Both the position numbers and the translations under genes were made by a program. Below the pieces are notes generated by a model. It was not told where the DNA came from and did no database searches. It was given only the letters and a program-made list of their open reading frames with translations. Source: Amycolatopsis thermoflava N1165 (GTDB lineage Bacteria > Actinomycetota > Actinomycetes > Mycobacteriales > Pseudonocardiaceae). Taken from it: 64,000 nucleotides of DNA. The stretch covers positions 5,810,360-5,874,359 of the forward strand of contig NZ_KI421511.1 of assembly GCF_000473265.1 (NCBI RefSeq). The letters run 5' to 3'. Shown here one piece after another: positions 17,217 to 25,848 of this stretch (position 1 is its first letter; every line of letters starts with the position of its first letter).

Positions 17217-18398
17217 ATGCTGTCCACCGGTCAGCTGCTGGCCGATCGCTACCGTCTCGTCCACCGGATCGCCGTCGGCGGGATGGGCGAGGTCTGGCAG
17301 GCCAGCGACACCCGGTTGGACCGGATCGTCGCGGTGAAGGTGCTCAAGGCCGAGCTGTCCCAGGACGCGGAGTTCCTGCACCGCTTCCGCACCGAGGCGC
17401 GCACGACCGCGTCGCTGAACCACCCCGGCATTGCGGCCGTGCACGACTACGGCGAGACGGTCGCCGGCGAGCACGCGATCGCCTACCTCGTGATGGAGCA
17501 CGTCGACGGCGAGCCGCTGGCCGGGATCCTGATGCGCGAGGGCAGGCTGGCGGCCGACCGGACGCTGGACATCCTCGAGCAGGCGGGCAACGCGCTGCAG
17601 GCCGCGCACGAACGCGGTCTGGTCCACCGGGACGTCAAGCCGGGCAACATCCTGGTCACGCCGAACGGCACGGTGAAGGTCACCGACTTCGGCATCGCGA
17701 AGGCCGCCGACGCGGCGCCGGTGACCAGGTCCGGCATGGTCATGGGCACCGCCCACTACATCGCGCCGGAGCAGGCGCTCGGCCACGACGCGGAACCGGC
17801 GAGCGACGTGTACTCGCTGGCCGTGTGCGGTTACGAGTGCCTGGCCGGGCACCGGCCGTTCCTGTCCGAGAACGCGGTCACGGTCGCGATGATGCACATC
17901 CGCGACCTGCCGCCGCCGCTGCCGCCGGACGTGCCACCGCACGCCCGCGCGGTGATCGAGGCGACCCTGGTCAAGGACCCGCGGCAGCGCTACAACAGCG
18001 GCGGCGAGTTCGCGGCCGCCATCGCCGCGGTCCGCAACGGGCACGCGTTACCGACGCCGTCCGGACTGGTGCAGACTTATGCCCCGGTCGTCGGCCCGGT
18101 GGCTGCCGTCGGCCCGGTTTCGCAGCCGGCGATGCAGCCGGTCAACCCACCCGGTATGCCGCACCCGAGCGGGGTGCTGCCGATGCCGGTGCCACCGCGG
18201 CGGCGGGTGCCGATCGCCGTGTGGGTGCTGCTGGCCGTTCTGGTGGCCGGGATCGTGGTGGTTCTGCTGGTGTTCCTGCCCGACTGGGGTGGCGACCGCG
18301 GAACCGGCCGGGTCCCGGGCGGTCAGGTCGGCACGACCGACATGGTTCCCGGCACGCGGCAACTCCCTCCCCCTGAAGAGACGACCTACGAGGCATGA
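17217..18398 (+). CDS. pknA: Ser/Thr protein kinase PknA
   Basis: Transmembrane Hanks-type kinase, 393 residues. The kinase domain (about 8-272) has [12 protein letters not shown], the ATP-binding Lys41 in VAVKVL, catalytic [11 protein letters not shown] (Asp about 139), the metal-binding TDFGIAK and an activation loop with [19 protein letters not shown] Pro-rich linker is followed by one membrane helix (about 331-355) and a short extracellular tail without PASTA repeats, as in mycobacterial PknA. It controls cell shape and elongation proteins together with PknB. Confidence 0.95.
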   Translation: MLSTGQLLADRYRLVHRIAVGGMGEVWQASDTRLDRIVAVKVLKAELSQDAEFLHRFRTEARTTASLNHPGIAAVHDYGETVAGEHAIAYLVMEHVDGEPLAGILMREGRLAADRTLDILEQAGNALQAAHERGLVHRDVKPGNILVTPNGTVKVTDFGIAKAADAAPVTRSGMVMGTAHYIAPEQALGHDAEPASDVYSLAVCGYECLAGHRPFLSENAVTVAMMHIRDLPPPLPPDVPPHARAVIEATLVKDPRQRYNSGGEFAAAIAAVRNGHALPTPSGLVQTYAPVVGPVAAVGPVSQPAMQPVNPPGMPHPSGVLPMPVPPRRRVPIAVWVLLAVLVAGIVVVLLVFLPDWGGDRGTGRVPGGQVGTTDMVPGTRQLPPPEETTYEA

Positions 18399-18435
18399 TG
18401 AGCACACCTTGGACGGAACGGAACGGCTTTCTCCG

Positions 18436-20424
18436 ATGACTGCACCCAGGATGCTGTCCAACCGCTATGAACTGGGCGACACGCTCGGTTACGGCGGCAT
18501 GTCCGAGGTCCACCACGGCACGGACGTCCGGCTGGGCCGCGAGGTCGCCGTGAAGATCCTGCGTGCCGACCTCGCCCGCGACCCCCAGTTCCAGGAGCGG
18601 TTCCGCCGCGAGGCGCAGAACGCCGCGGCGCTGAACCACCCGGCGATCGTCGCCGTGTACGACACCGGTGAGGCGCAGACCGAGTACGGTCCGCTGCCCT
18701 ACATCGTGATGGAGTACGTCCGCGGCCGGACGCTGCGCGACATCGTCAAGACCGAGGGGCCGTTGTCGCAGAAGCGGGCCATGGAGGTCATGGCGGACGT
18801 CTGCGCCGCGCTCGACTTCTCGCACCGGCACGGCATCGTGCACCGGGACGTGAAACCGGCCAACGTGATGATCACCGACCAGGGCGCGGTCAAGGTGATG
18901 GACTTCGGCATCGCGCGCGCGATGCACGACGGCCAGGCCGCGATGACCCAGACCGCCGCGGTGATCGGCACGGCCCAGTACCTGTCGCCGGAGCAGGCGC
19001 GCGGCGAAGGTGTGGACGCCCGCAGCGACGTCTACGCCGCCGGCTGCGTCCTGTTCGAGCTGATCACCGGCGAGCCGCCGTTCACCGGTGACTCGCCGGT
19101 CGCGGTGGCCTACCAGCACGTGCGGGAGGACCCGAAGGCGCCGTCGGCGGTCAACCCCGCGGTGTCGGCGGAGCTCGACGCGATCGTGCTGAAGGCGCTG
19201 GCCAAGGGCCCGGCCAACCGGTACCAGTCGGCCGCCGAGATGCGCGCCGACCTGGTCCGGACGCTGTCCGGGCAGCGGCCGTCGGCGCCGATGGTGATGA
19301 CGGCCGACGAGCGCACGCAGGTGATCGGCGGGGCGCCCGGCCACGCGGCCGACTACGACTACGACCCCGAGGCGGTCGAAGAGGACGAGAAGCGCCGCAA
19401 GCGCAGGCGCATCACGGCCGCGGTGATCTTCACGTTGATCGCACTCGGCCTGATCGCGTTCATCATGTGGCTGGCCGGCGCGTTCGAGTCGAAGCCGGCG
19501 ACCGCGATGATCCCCGAGGTCAACGGCCAGCAGCAGGCGCAGGCCGAGGCGACGTTGCGGGACAAGGGTTTCACCAACATCGTGCTCGCGGACAAGCCGT
19601 GCGTGCGCCAGCCCAACGGCGTGGAGACCTGCTCGGCCGACTCGATCGGCAAAGCGATCAACACCGATCCCGCCGCCGGCGTGAGCGTCGCGCTCGACCA
19701 GAAGATCACGCTGTACATCGGGCGCGCGCCAGGGAACGTCGCGGTGCCGAGCCTGCTCGGCAAGACCCGGGACGAGGCCGAGGCACTGCTCAACCAGGCC
19801 GGGCTGATCCTGGACCCGAACGTCCAGGAGGTGGACGTCGACGACGAGGACCAGTACGGCAAGGTCCAGAGCCAGAACCCGAACGCGAACACGCAGATCG
19901 CGCAGGGCAGCACGGTGACGATCAAGGTCGGCAAGACGCCGAACATGGTGGAGGTCACCGACTACACCGGCCAGCAGTACGACGTCGCGAAGGCCGGCCT
20001 GGAGGCGCTCGGCTTCAAGGTCAGCAAGCAGGAGGCCGACTCCGACCAGCCGGAGGGCCAGGTCCTCAACCAGAAGCCGAACGCGGGCCAGCAGCGCGAG
20101 AACTCGACCGTGGTCCTGACGGTGTCGAACGGGTCGCAGCAGAAGATCTCGATGCCGGACCTGCGTGGCCTGACCCAGAACGAGGCGCTGCAGAAGCTCC
20201 AGCAGATGGGCTGGGAAGGCACGGTGAACTACCAGTCCGACAAGCTGTCCGACGAGGACATGGACGGCAAGGTCACCGGCAGCGTGCCGACGGCGGGCAC
20301 CCAGATCACCAAGAGCGAGACGATCACCCTGCTGATCGGCGAGTCCAACAGCGGCGGCGGTGGCGGCAACGACACGACGTCGCCGACCAGCTCGCCGAGG
20401 TTCCCGATCCCGGGCGGCCCGTAG
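18436..20424 (+). CDS. pknB: Ser/Thr protein kinase PknB with four PASTA domains
   Basis: Sensor kinase of the cell wall, 662 residues. The cytoplasmic kinase domain (about 10-275) has LGYGGMSEVHHG, Lys40, VHRDVKPANVM and MDFGIAR, with a TQTAAVIGTAQYLSPEQA activation loop. One membrane helix (about 327-349) precedes four extracellular PASTA repeats that bind muropeptide/lipid II and end in a Gly/Ser/Thr tail. I chose the ATG at 18436 because PknB proteins begin MTxPxxLSDRYELG. An intrinsic terminator directly follows, closing the operon. Confidence 0.95.
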   Translation: MTAPRMLSNRYELGDTLGYGGMSEVHHGTDVRLGREVAVKILRADLARDPQFQERFRREAQNAAALNHPAIVAVYDTGEAQTEYGPLPYIVMEYVRGRTLRDIVKTEGPLSQKRAMEVMADVCAALDFSHRHGIVHRDVKPANVMITDQGAVKVMDFGIARAMHDGQAAMTQTAAVIGTAQYLSPEQARGEGVDARSDVYAAGCVLFELITGEPPFTGDSPVAVAYQHVREDPKAPSAVNPAVSAELDAIVLKALAKGPANRYQSAAEMRADLVRTLSGQRPSAPMVMTADERTQVIGGAPGHAADYDYDPEAVEEDEKRRKRRRITAAVIFTLIALGLIAFIMWLAGAFESKPATAMIPEVNGQQQAQAEATLRDKGFTNIVLADKPCVRQPNGVETCSADSIGKAINTDPAAGVSVALDQKITLYIGRAPGNVAVPSLLGKTRDEAEALLNQAGLILDPNVQEVDVDDEDQYGKVQSQNPNANTQIAQGSTVTIKVGKTPNMVEVTDYTGQQYDVAKAGLEALGFKVSKQEADSDQPEGQVLNQKPNAGQQRENSTVVLTVSNGSQQKISMPDLRGLTQNEALQKLQQMGWEGTVNYQSDKLSDEDMDGKVTGSVPTAGTQITKSETITLLIGESNSGGGGGNDTTSPTSSPRFPIPGGP

Positions 20425-20438
20425 AGTCCGACCGACGA

Positions 20439-20473
20439 GGGCCCGCTTCCCCACCGGGGAGGCGGGCCCTTCG
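20439..20473 (+). terminator. Terminator of the fhaA-pknB operon
   Basis: GGGCCCGC (20439-20446) pairs with GCGGGCCC (20462-20469); the inner TTCCCC/GGGGAG extends the stem around a short ACC loop. It begins 15 bases after the pknB stop and is followed by TTCG. It may also serve the convergent permease gene. Confidence 0.8.
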
Positions 20474-21109
20474 CTATGCCCGCCGGTGCACGATCCGGCC
20501 CGTAACCGCGGCGCTCACCACCAGCAGCAGCCCGCCACCGAGCAGGCCGAGCGCCACCGCTCCGGTGTGTGAGCCCGCGCCGGTCAGGGAGCGCAGCATC
20601 GGGTTCACCACCGGCACCCACCGGACCAGCAGCACGACCCCGAGCAGCGCCAGCGCGGCGAGCACGGTGTAGCCGATCCGCGGCAGCAGCAGTCGGGAGC
20701 AGGGCAAGCCGAGCGCGATGCCGGTCGCCGCGCAGGCCGCGTGCGCGACCACCCCGTCGGCCAGGACGGCGGCGGGCAGACCGTGGTGCACCAGGGCCGC
20801 CCACGCCAGGGACACCGCGGTGAGCACCACGCAGCAGAGCGCGGCCGTGGCCACGAACCCGACGAGCACAGTGGACAGCCGGCGGGCGTGGACCAGCGTG
20901 ATGAGCCGCTGCACGGAGTCCTCGGCGTCCACCAGCGCGACGGTCAGCCAGCATGCCACGACGGTGAGACCGCCTGCGCTGACGGCGAACTCCGGCGGGA
21001 CCGGCGCCGTCGGGTCGTTGTACAGGACGGCGAGCAGGACCAGGTAGGCCAGCGACGGCGGCAGCCAGCGCTGCGAATGCCCGAGCAGCGCGAGCTGGTA
21101 GCGGATCAC
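20474..21109 (-). CDS. Integral membrane protein, likely ABC exporter permease subunit
   Basis: Polytopic membrane protein of 211 residues with about six hydrophobic segments: SLAYLVLLAVLY, AGGLTVVACWLTVAL, VGFVATAALCCVVLTAVSL, CAATGIALGLPC, YTVLAALALLGVVLLV and VALGLLGGGLLLVVSAAV. The GTG start overlaps the stop of the ATP-binding gene (GTGA), so the two probably form one ABC-2-like exporter. Cargo is unknown. I see no strong permease signature, so the call rests on topology and context. Confidence 0.65.
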   Translation of the reverse strand: MIRYQLALLGHSQRWLPPSLAYLVLLAVLYNDPTAPVPPEFAVSAGGLTVVACWLTVALVDAEDSVQRLITLVHARRLSTVLVGFVATAALCCVVLTAVSLAWAALVHHGLPAAVLADGVVAHAACAATGIALGLPCSRLLLPRIGYTVLAALALLGVVLLVRWVPVVNPMLRSLTGAGSHTGAVALGLLGGGLLLVVSAAVTGRIVHRRA

Positions 21110-21885
21110 CGGCGTGCCTCCGGGGTGTCGACCCGCGCCACGGACCAGCCGCCGTTCAGCGCTTTCAGCAGGAGCTCATCGGTGTGCTGCGCCGCGACGG
21201 TCAGTTCGACGTGGTCGCCGGTGCGGCGCGTGGCGAGCACGCCCGGCAGGTCCACCTCGCCGGAACCGCGCAGCACCACCCTGGCGGCCCGGTCGACGGT
21301 GGTCAGGACGCCGCCGGTCAGCCGGTGGACCTCGGTCGCGTGGGCGTGGGCGCGCTCGTCGCGGTGCTCGGTGAACACGACGCTCGCGCCGCGGGCGCTG
21401 GTCTCGGCGATGATCTCGGCCAGCACACCGTGCGCGTCCGGGTCGAGCCCGGACCACGGTTCGTCCAGCACGAGCAGGTCGGGTTCGGTCAGCAACGCCT
21501 GGGCCAGCCCGACCTTCTGGGCGTTGCCCTTTGACAGCTGCCGCAGCGGGGCGCGCGGGCCGCCGGCCAGCGCCAGCCGGTCCAGCAGCCCCTGCGGGTC
21601 CACTTCGGATGCGGCGGAGATCCGGCCGAGGTGCCGCAGGTAGGCGAGCGCGCTCATCCGGGTCGAGGCCGGGAACCGGTCCGGCACGTACCCGACGCGC
21701 GGGCGGCCGGTGATCGTGCCGGATGTGGGCCGGGACAGTCCGGCGAGGATCCGCAGGAGCGTCGACTTGCCGGAGCCGTTGGCGCCGACGACGCCGACCA
21801 CGGTCCCGGGGCGCACTTCGAGGTCGACCCCGGTCAGCACCGGGACGTCACCGTAGCGCTTGCCGACCCCCAGCAGCCGGATCAC
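21106..21885 (-). CDS. ABC transporter ATP-binding protein
   Basis: Nucleotide-binding subunit of 259 residues. It has Walker A GANGSGKSTLL, Q-loop region VGYVPDRFPAS, a divergent signature LSKGNAQKVGLAQALL, Walker B LLVLDEPWSGLD and the switch His in VVFTEHRDE. The last 70 residues are a small regulatory-like domain with HVELTVAAQHTDELL. The GTG start overlaps the pabA/trpG stop (GTGA), and its own stop overlaps the permease start. Amidotransferase, ATPase and permease are therefore co-translated, although no functional link is known. Confidence 0.85.
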   Translation of the reverse strand: MIRLLGVGKRYGDVPVLTGVDLEVRPGTVVGVVGANGSGKSTLLRILAGLSRPTSGTITGRPRVGYVPDRFPASTRMSALAYLRHLGRISAASEVDPQGLLDRLALAGGPRAPLRQLSKGNAQKVGLAQALLTEPDLLVLDEPWSGLDPDAHGVLAEIIAETSARGASVVFTEHRDERAHAHATEVHRLTGGVLTTVDRAARVVLRGSGEVDLPGVLATRRTGDHVELTVAAQHTDELLLKALNGGWSVARVDTPEARR

Positions 21886-22523
21886 GCAGCGGCGGCCTTC
21901 TGCAACGCCGCGACCTCACGCTCCAGCGCGTCGACCACCGGCGCCTGGACCGGGTGACCGGCGGTCGCCATCCAGTTCGCCAGCATCCGGTGCCCGCCCT
22001 GCGTCAGGACCGACTCGGGGTGGAACTGCACGCCCTCGACCGGCAGCTCGCGGTGCCGCATGCCCATGACCACCCCGGACTCGGTGCGTGCCGTGACCTC
22101 GAAGGAGTCGGGGATCGTCTCCGGCAGCACGGTCAGCGAGTGGTAGCGGGTCGCGGTGAACGGGTCGGGCAGGCCGGCCAGCACGCCGCTGCCCTGGTGG
22201 TGCACCTGGCTGGTCTTGCCGTGCAGCAGCTCCGGCGCGCGGTCCACGGTCGCGCCCCACGCCACGCCGATCGCCTGGTGGCCGAGGCAGACGCCGAGCA
22301 TCGGGGTGTGAGTGTCGGCACACCTGCGCACGACGTCGATGCTCTGGCCGGCGCGCTCCGGCGTGCCGGGGCCGGGCGAGACGAGCACGCCGTCGAACTC
22401 CGGCACGCGGTCGAGGTCGACGACGTCGTTGCGCCAGACAGTGCATTCGTTGCCGAGCTGGGCCAGGTACTGGACCAGGTTGTAGACGAAGCTGTCGTAG
22501 TTGTCGACGACCAATACGCGCAT
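21882..22523 (-). CDS. pabA: Anthranilate/aminodeoxychorismate synthase glutaminase subunit (TrpG/PabA)
   Basis: Class I glutamine amidotransferase of 213 residues. It supplies ammonia to TrpE or PabB for tryptophan or folate synthesis. It starts MRVLVVDNYDSFVYNLVQYL; the oxyanion motif is SPGPGTPERAG, the nucleophile Cys is in GVCLGHQAIG, and the His-Glu pair is in GVQFHPESVLTQGG. Mycobacteria have an equivalent gene (trpG/pabA) in the same place next to pknB. No component I gene is in the window. Confidence 0.92.
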   Translation of the reverse strand: MRVLVVDNYDSFVYNLVQYLAQLGNECTVWRNDVVDLDRVPEFDGVLVSPGPGTPERAGQSIDVVRRCADTHTPMLGVCLGHQAIGVAWGATVDRAPELLHGKTSQVHHQGSGVLAGLPDPFTATRYHSLTVLPETIPDSFEVTARTESGVVMGMRHRELPVEGVQFHPESVLTQGGHRMLANWMATAGHPVQAPVVDALEREVAALQKAAAA

Positions 22524-22656
22524 TGGATCAGGGTATGCGACGTGGAGCGTCTCCGTTGAGGGTGGCGGTGGGGAAGCGGCCGGCCCAGAGTACCGGCGTC
22601 CACATGGTGGACCGCAATTCATATCACAGTGAAAGTAAGGGTCACCTATCTTTACC

Positions 22657-24012
22657 GTGGCAAGGGTGAGCCGTAGTCCTCTTCGCGTCGCCATCGTGGG
22701 CGCCGGCCCCGCCGGCATCTACGCCGCCGACATCCTCGACAAGTCCGACGCCGACGTCAGCATCGACATCTTCGAACGCATGCCGGCGCCGTTCGGGCTG
22801 ATCCGGTACGGCGTCGCGCCCGACCACCCGCGCATCAAGGGCATCGTCACCGCGCTGCACAAGGTGCTCGACCGGCCCGGCATCCGCCTGCTCGGCAACG
22901 TCGACTACGGCACCGACATCAAGCTGGACGACCTGCGCGAGTTCTACGACGCGGTCATCTTCGCCACCGGCGCGATGAGCGACCGCGCGCTGAACATCCC
23001 GGGCGTGGACCTGCCCGGCAGCTACGGCGCCGCGGACTTCGTGTCCTGGTACGACGGCCACCCGGACGTCCCGCGCACCTGGCCGCTGGAGGCGACCAGC
23101 GTCGCCGTCCTCGGTGTCGGCAACGTCGCGCTCGACGTCGCCCGCGTGCTCGCGAAGACCGCGGACGAGCTGCTGACCACCGACATCCCGCCGAACGTGT
23201 ACGAGGGCCTGAAGTCCAGCAAGGTCACCGACGTGCACGTGTTCGGCCGCCGCGGGCCCGCCCAGGCCAAGTTCACCCCGCTCGAGCTGCGCGAGCTGGA
23301 CCACTCGCCGAACGTCGAGGTCATCGTCTACCCCGAGGACATCGAGTTCGACGACGGCTCGATCGCCGCGATCCGTGCGTCCAAGCAGGTCGACATGGTG
23401 GTCAAGACGCTGCAGGAGTGGGCGATCCGCGACCAGGGCGACCGGCCGAAGCGTCTGCACCTGCACTTCTTCCACTCGCCGACGGAGATCCTCGGCGACG
23501 ACCGGGTCACCGGCCTGCGCACCGAGCGCACCGAGCTGACCGGCGACGGCAACGTCCGCGGCACCGGCGAGTTCCACGACTGGGACGTCCAGTCCGTGTA
23601 CCGCGCGGTCGGCTACCTGTCGTCCGAGCTGCCGGAGATCCCGTTCGACCACGACAGCGGCACGGTCCCGAACGAGGGCGGCCGGGTGCTGGACATCGAC
23701 GGCGACCAGGTGCCCGGCGTGTACGTGACCGGCTGGATCAAGCGCGGCCCGGTCGGCCTGATCGGCCACACCAAGGGCGACGCGGCCGAGACGATCCGCA
23801 ACCTACTGGCCGACGCGGACCAGCTGACCGCGCCGAAGCAGGCCGAGCCGGACGCGATCACGTCGTTCCTCGCCGACCGCGGTGTCCCGTTCACCACCTG
23901 GGAAGGCTGGGGCAAGCTCGACGCGCACGAACGCGCCCTCGGCGAGCCGCAGGGCCGCGAGCGCGTGAAGGTCGTGGAGCGCGACGAGATGATCCGCGTC
24001 TCGCGCGGCTAG
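22657..24012 (+). CDS. fprA: NADPH-ferredoxin reductase FprA (adrenodoxin-reductase type)
   Basis: FAD enzyme that passes electrons from NADPH to ferredoxins, often for cytochromes P450; 451 residues. The FAD motif is VAIVGAGPAGIYAADIL, followed by PFGLIRYGVAPDHPRIK. The NADP motif is VAVLGVGNVALDVARVL, and the typical GRRGPAQAKFTPLELREL and YVTGWIKRGPVGLIGHTKGDA blocks are present. The start is a GTG at 22657 or 22666 with no strong Shine-Dalgarno. The stop shares CTAG with the convergent small membrane gene. Confidence 0.92.
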   Translation: MARVSRSPLRVAIVGAGPAGIYAADILDKSDADVSIDIFERMPAPFGLIRYGVAPDHPRIKGIVTALHKVLDRPGIRLLGNVDYGTDIKLDDLREFYDAVIFATGAMSDRALNIPGVDLPGSYGAADFVSWYDGHPDVPRTWPLEATSVAVLGVGNVALDVARVLAKTADELLTTDIPPNVYEGLKSSKVTDVHVFGRRGPAQAKFTPLELRELDHSPNVEVIVYPEDIEFDDGSIAAIRASKQVDMVVKTLQEWAIRDQGDRPKRLHLHFFHSPTEILGDDRVTGLRTERTELTGDGNVRGTGEFHDWDVQSVYRAVGYLSSELPEIPFDHDSGTVPNEGGRVLDIDGDQVPGVYVTGWIKRGPVGLIGHTKGDAAETIRNLLADADQLTAPKQAEPDAITSFLADRGVPFTTWEGWGKLDAHERALGEPQGRERVKVVERDEMIRVSRG

Positions 24013-24164
24013 TTCACCGAAACCTGGTTGAAGGGCAGCATCGGCTCCAGCCAGGGGAACACCACGAACAGCAGCAGCGCGATCACGCCGAGCACCAGCA
24101 CGAGCGCGATCAGGGCCCGGACCGCGACCGGTCCGGGCAGCCTGCGCCAGATCCAGCCGTACAT
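24009..24164 (-). CDS. 51-residue single-pass membrane protein next to sortase E
   Basis: Tiny gene with sequence MYGWIWRRLPGPVAVRAL followed by a hydrophobic helix (IALVLVLGVIALLLFVVFP) and a polar tail ending QVSVN. Its ATG overlaps the sortase stop (TGATG), so it is co-translated with the sortase. Aromatic-start, basic-then-hydrophobic mini-proteins of this sort commonly follow class E sortases in actinobacteria, but no function is established that I know of. It is not a sortase substrate: no LAxTG motif is present. Confidence 0.7.
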   Translation of the reverse strand: MYGWIWRRLPGPVAVRALIALVLVLGVIALLLFVVFPWLEPMLPFNQVSVN

Positions 24165-25000
24165 CACACGCCTCCGATCGCCTGCAGCAGCTGTTCGTAG
24201 GTGGCACCCGGGGTCTTCGGGTACTGGTTGGTCAGCACGGCGTGCACGATCAGCCGCTGCTTGTCGGAGAACCGCGGGTGGCAGGTGGTCAGCGTGAGCA
24301 GGGCGACCTGCTGGGCGGGCGGCAGCACGTCGGCGGTCTGGTGCGGCACCGGCGCGACCACCTCGCCCTGGTCCGGCGTCACGATCTCCCGGCCGTAGGT
24401 GCGGCCGTACGGGCCGCCGTCCGCCGCGTCGGTGCGCAGCGTGCCGACGTTCGCGCACTGCGGTCGCGCGGCCTTGTCCGCGTTCCAGTTCGCGAGTTCG
24501 TCGGAGTGCGGCAGGACGCGGTAGACGAAGAAGTCGCTCTGCGTCTCGATCACGATCGCGTCGCACGAGGCGAGCAGGTCGAGGTCGTTGAACGGGGCGC
24601 CCTTGCCGACGCGGTGCCCGGCGACGGCGAAGTTCCCCGGCTCGCCCGGCAGCGCGGTGCCCTTGTAGTGCCCCGGCCCGACTTCGAGCGCCTTCGCGTC
24701 CGTGCCCTCCTGGATCGTGAAGTGGTAGTCCGCGCCGAAGCTGGGGATGTACATCTTCGCGAACGCCTCGCCGTCGATCAGGTCGGCGTGCAGCGTGCGG
24801 CCCTGCGCCCAGTCCTGGTCCAGCGCCACCGTCGCGCTGGCCTGCTTGCGCGCGGAGAACAGGTCCGTGATGTAGAGCTCGTAAACCACGAACAGGAGCA
24901 CGACGAGTCCGGCGGTAATCAGCAGTTCGCCGATCGTCCGCACGGTCCTGGCGAAACCGCCACCGGACTTCTGTGGTGGCGGGGCGTCGAGGACTGCCAC
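24164..25000 (-). CDS. Class E sortase
   Basis: Membrane-anchored cysteine transpeptidase, 278 residues. A cytoplasmic N-terminus is followed by one membrane helix (about 22-45: IGELLITAGLVVLLFVVYELY). The extracellular sortase barrel holds the catalytic His in VAGHRVG (about 128), Cys in LTLTTCHPRFSDKQRL (about 237) and Arg shortly after. Class E enzymes attach LAxTG proteins to peptidoglycan or assemble aerial-surface proteins. No LPxTG/LAxTG substrate is encoded nearby. The start is a GTG. Confidence 0.9.
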   Translation of the reverse strand: MAVLDAPPPQKSGGGFARTVRTIGELLITAGLVVLLFVVYELYITDLFSARKQASATVALDQDWAQGRTLHADLIDGEAFAKMYIPSFGADYHFTIQEGTDAKALEVGPGHYKGTALPGEPGNFAVAGHRVGKGAPFNDLDLLASCDAIVIETQSDFFVYRVLPHSDELANWNADKAARPQCANVGTLRTDAADGGPYGRTYGREIVTPDQGEVVAPVPHQTADVLPPAQQVALLTLTTCHPRFSDKQRLIVHAVLTNQYPKTPGATYEQLLQAIGGV

Positions 25001-25092
25001 GCGCGCTCCTCTCTCGGGGACGCTTACGTTAACGTGTGACGGTACGGGTGGATGCGCACCACCTGGCCAGACACGAACACCGCGAGGTTCCG

Positions 25093-25359
25093 ATGCCCAA
25101 GTCCAAGGTCCGCAAGAAGACGGCTTACACGCCGCCGGCCGATCGGCGCACGCCGGTCAAGGTGCGCGCCGCTGGGCCGTCCAGCCTGGTCTACAAGATC
25201 GTGATGTTCGGGCTGATGCTGCTCGGCCTGGTCTGGCTCGTCGTGAACTACATCGCGGGCGACAAGATCCCGTTCATGGCGGACCTCGGCAACGGCAACT
25301 TCGCGGTGGGCTTCGCGTTGATGATCGTCGGTCTGCTCATGACGATGCGCTGGCGCTGA
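25093..25359 (+). CDS. crgA: Cell division protein CrgA
   Basis: Small septum-localised membrane protein of 88 residues with two membrane helices (about 36-55 and 66-84) and a basic N-terminus MPKSKVRKKTAYTPP. CrgA recruits or coordinates FtsZ, FtsQ, FtsI and PBPs in actinobacteria. The ATG at 25093 has GAGG six bases upstream. Placement between pabA/pknB and the PH-domain gene matches mycobacterial gene order. Confidence 0.95.
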   Translation: MPKSKVRKKTAYTPPADRRTPVKVRAAGPSSLVYKIVMFGLMLLGLVWLVVNYIAGDKIPFMADLGNGNFAVGFALMIVGLLMTMRWR

Positions 25360-25428
25360 GCGGAAGATCACAACGATTGCCCCGAACAGCCGCTTGACCC
25401 CTAATTACAGCACTGTGACTTTTCCCCA

Positions 25429-25848
25429 GTGTGGATAACCACTGTGGATAACTCGTCTCCGCACTGGGCTCCGCGACCCGTTCTGGTCGGAGCCGGTTGT
25501 GCCGCGGCCGTTTTCGCGGCGGCCGCGGCGGTGCTCGCGAGCGACCGCATGGGCACCGTGTTCTTCGCCGTCGCGGCGATCGCGCTGACCGCGTTGTCAC
25601 TGCACGGTTTGCTCGTCCGCCCCCGTCTCACCGCGGATCCGCGCGGGCTGCGGATCCGCACCACGACGGGAAAACACGACCTGCACTGGCCCGAGGTGAC
25701 CGCCCGCGTGCGCACCACGCGCCGCTTCGGCCGGGATTCGGCGACACTGGAAATCGAAGCGGGTGACCAGCTGTTCGTCTTCGGCTGGCTCGAACTCGGC
25801 GCCGATCCACGGGACGTGCTCGACGCACTGACCGCGTTGCAGCCCTAG
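25429..25848 (+). CDS. PH-like-domain membrane protein (Rv0010c-like)
   Basis: Protein of 139 residues with two N-terminal hydrophobic helices (about 17-37 and 42-60), then a PH-type strand-rich domain with RLTADPRGLRIRTTTGKHDLHWPEVTA and a terminal helix DPRDVLDALTALQP. Family members flank crgA in mycobacteria; function is unknown. The GTG start lies in two perfect DnaA-box sequences (25430-25438 and 25443-25451), so a later start is conceivable, but the N-terminal helix supports this frame. The stop shares CTAG with rhomboid. Confidence 0.75.
   Translation: MWITTVDNSSPHWAPRPVLVGAGCAAAVFAAAAAVLASDRMGTVFFAVAAIALTALSLHGLLVRPRLTADPRGLRIRTTTGKHDLHWPEVTARVRTTRRFGRDSATLEIEAGDQLFVFGWLELGADPRDVLDALTALQP
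25430..25451. promoter_or_regulatory. Pair of perfect DnaA boxes
   Basis: TGTGGATAA at 25430-25438 and again at 25443-25451, both the exact complement of the classical box TTATCCACA, with starts 13 bp apart. They overlap the first codons of the PH-protein gene. Confidence 0.55.

Noticed and set aside
22624..22656. Possible IdeR/DtxR iron box upstream of fprA (AGGGTCACCT and flanks)
   Set aside because: The AGG and CCT arms are only 4 bases apart rather than the 9 of the 19-bp iron box, and the flanks do not match.
25026..25035. ACGTTAACGT palindrome between the sortase and crgA as an operator
   Set aside because: Short, with no regulator or repeated copies nearby; too weak to report as a site.
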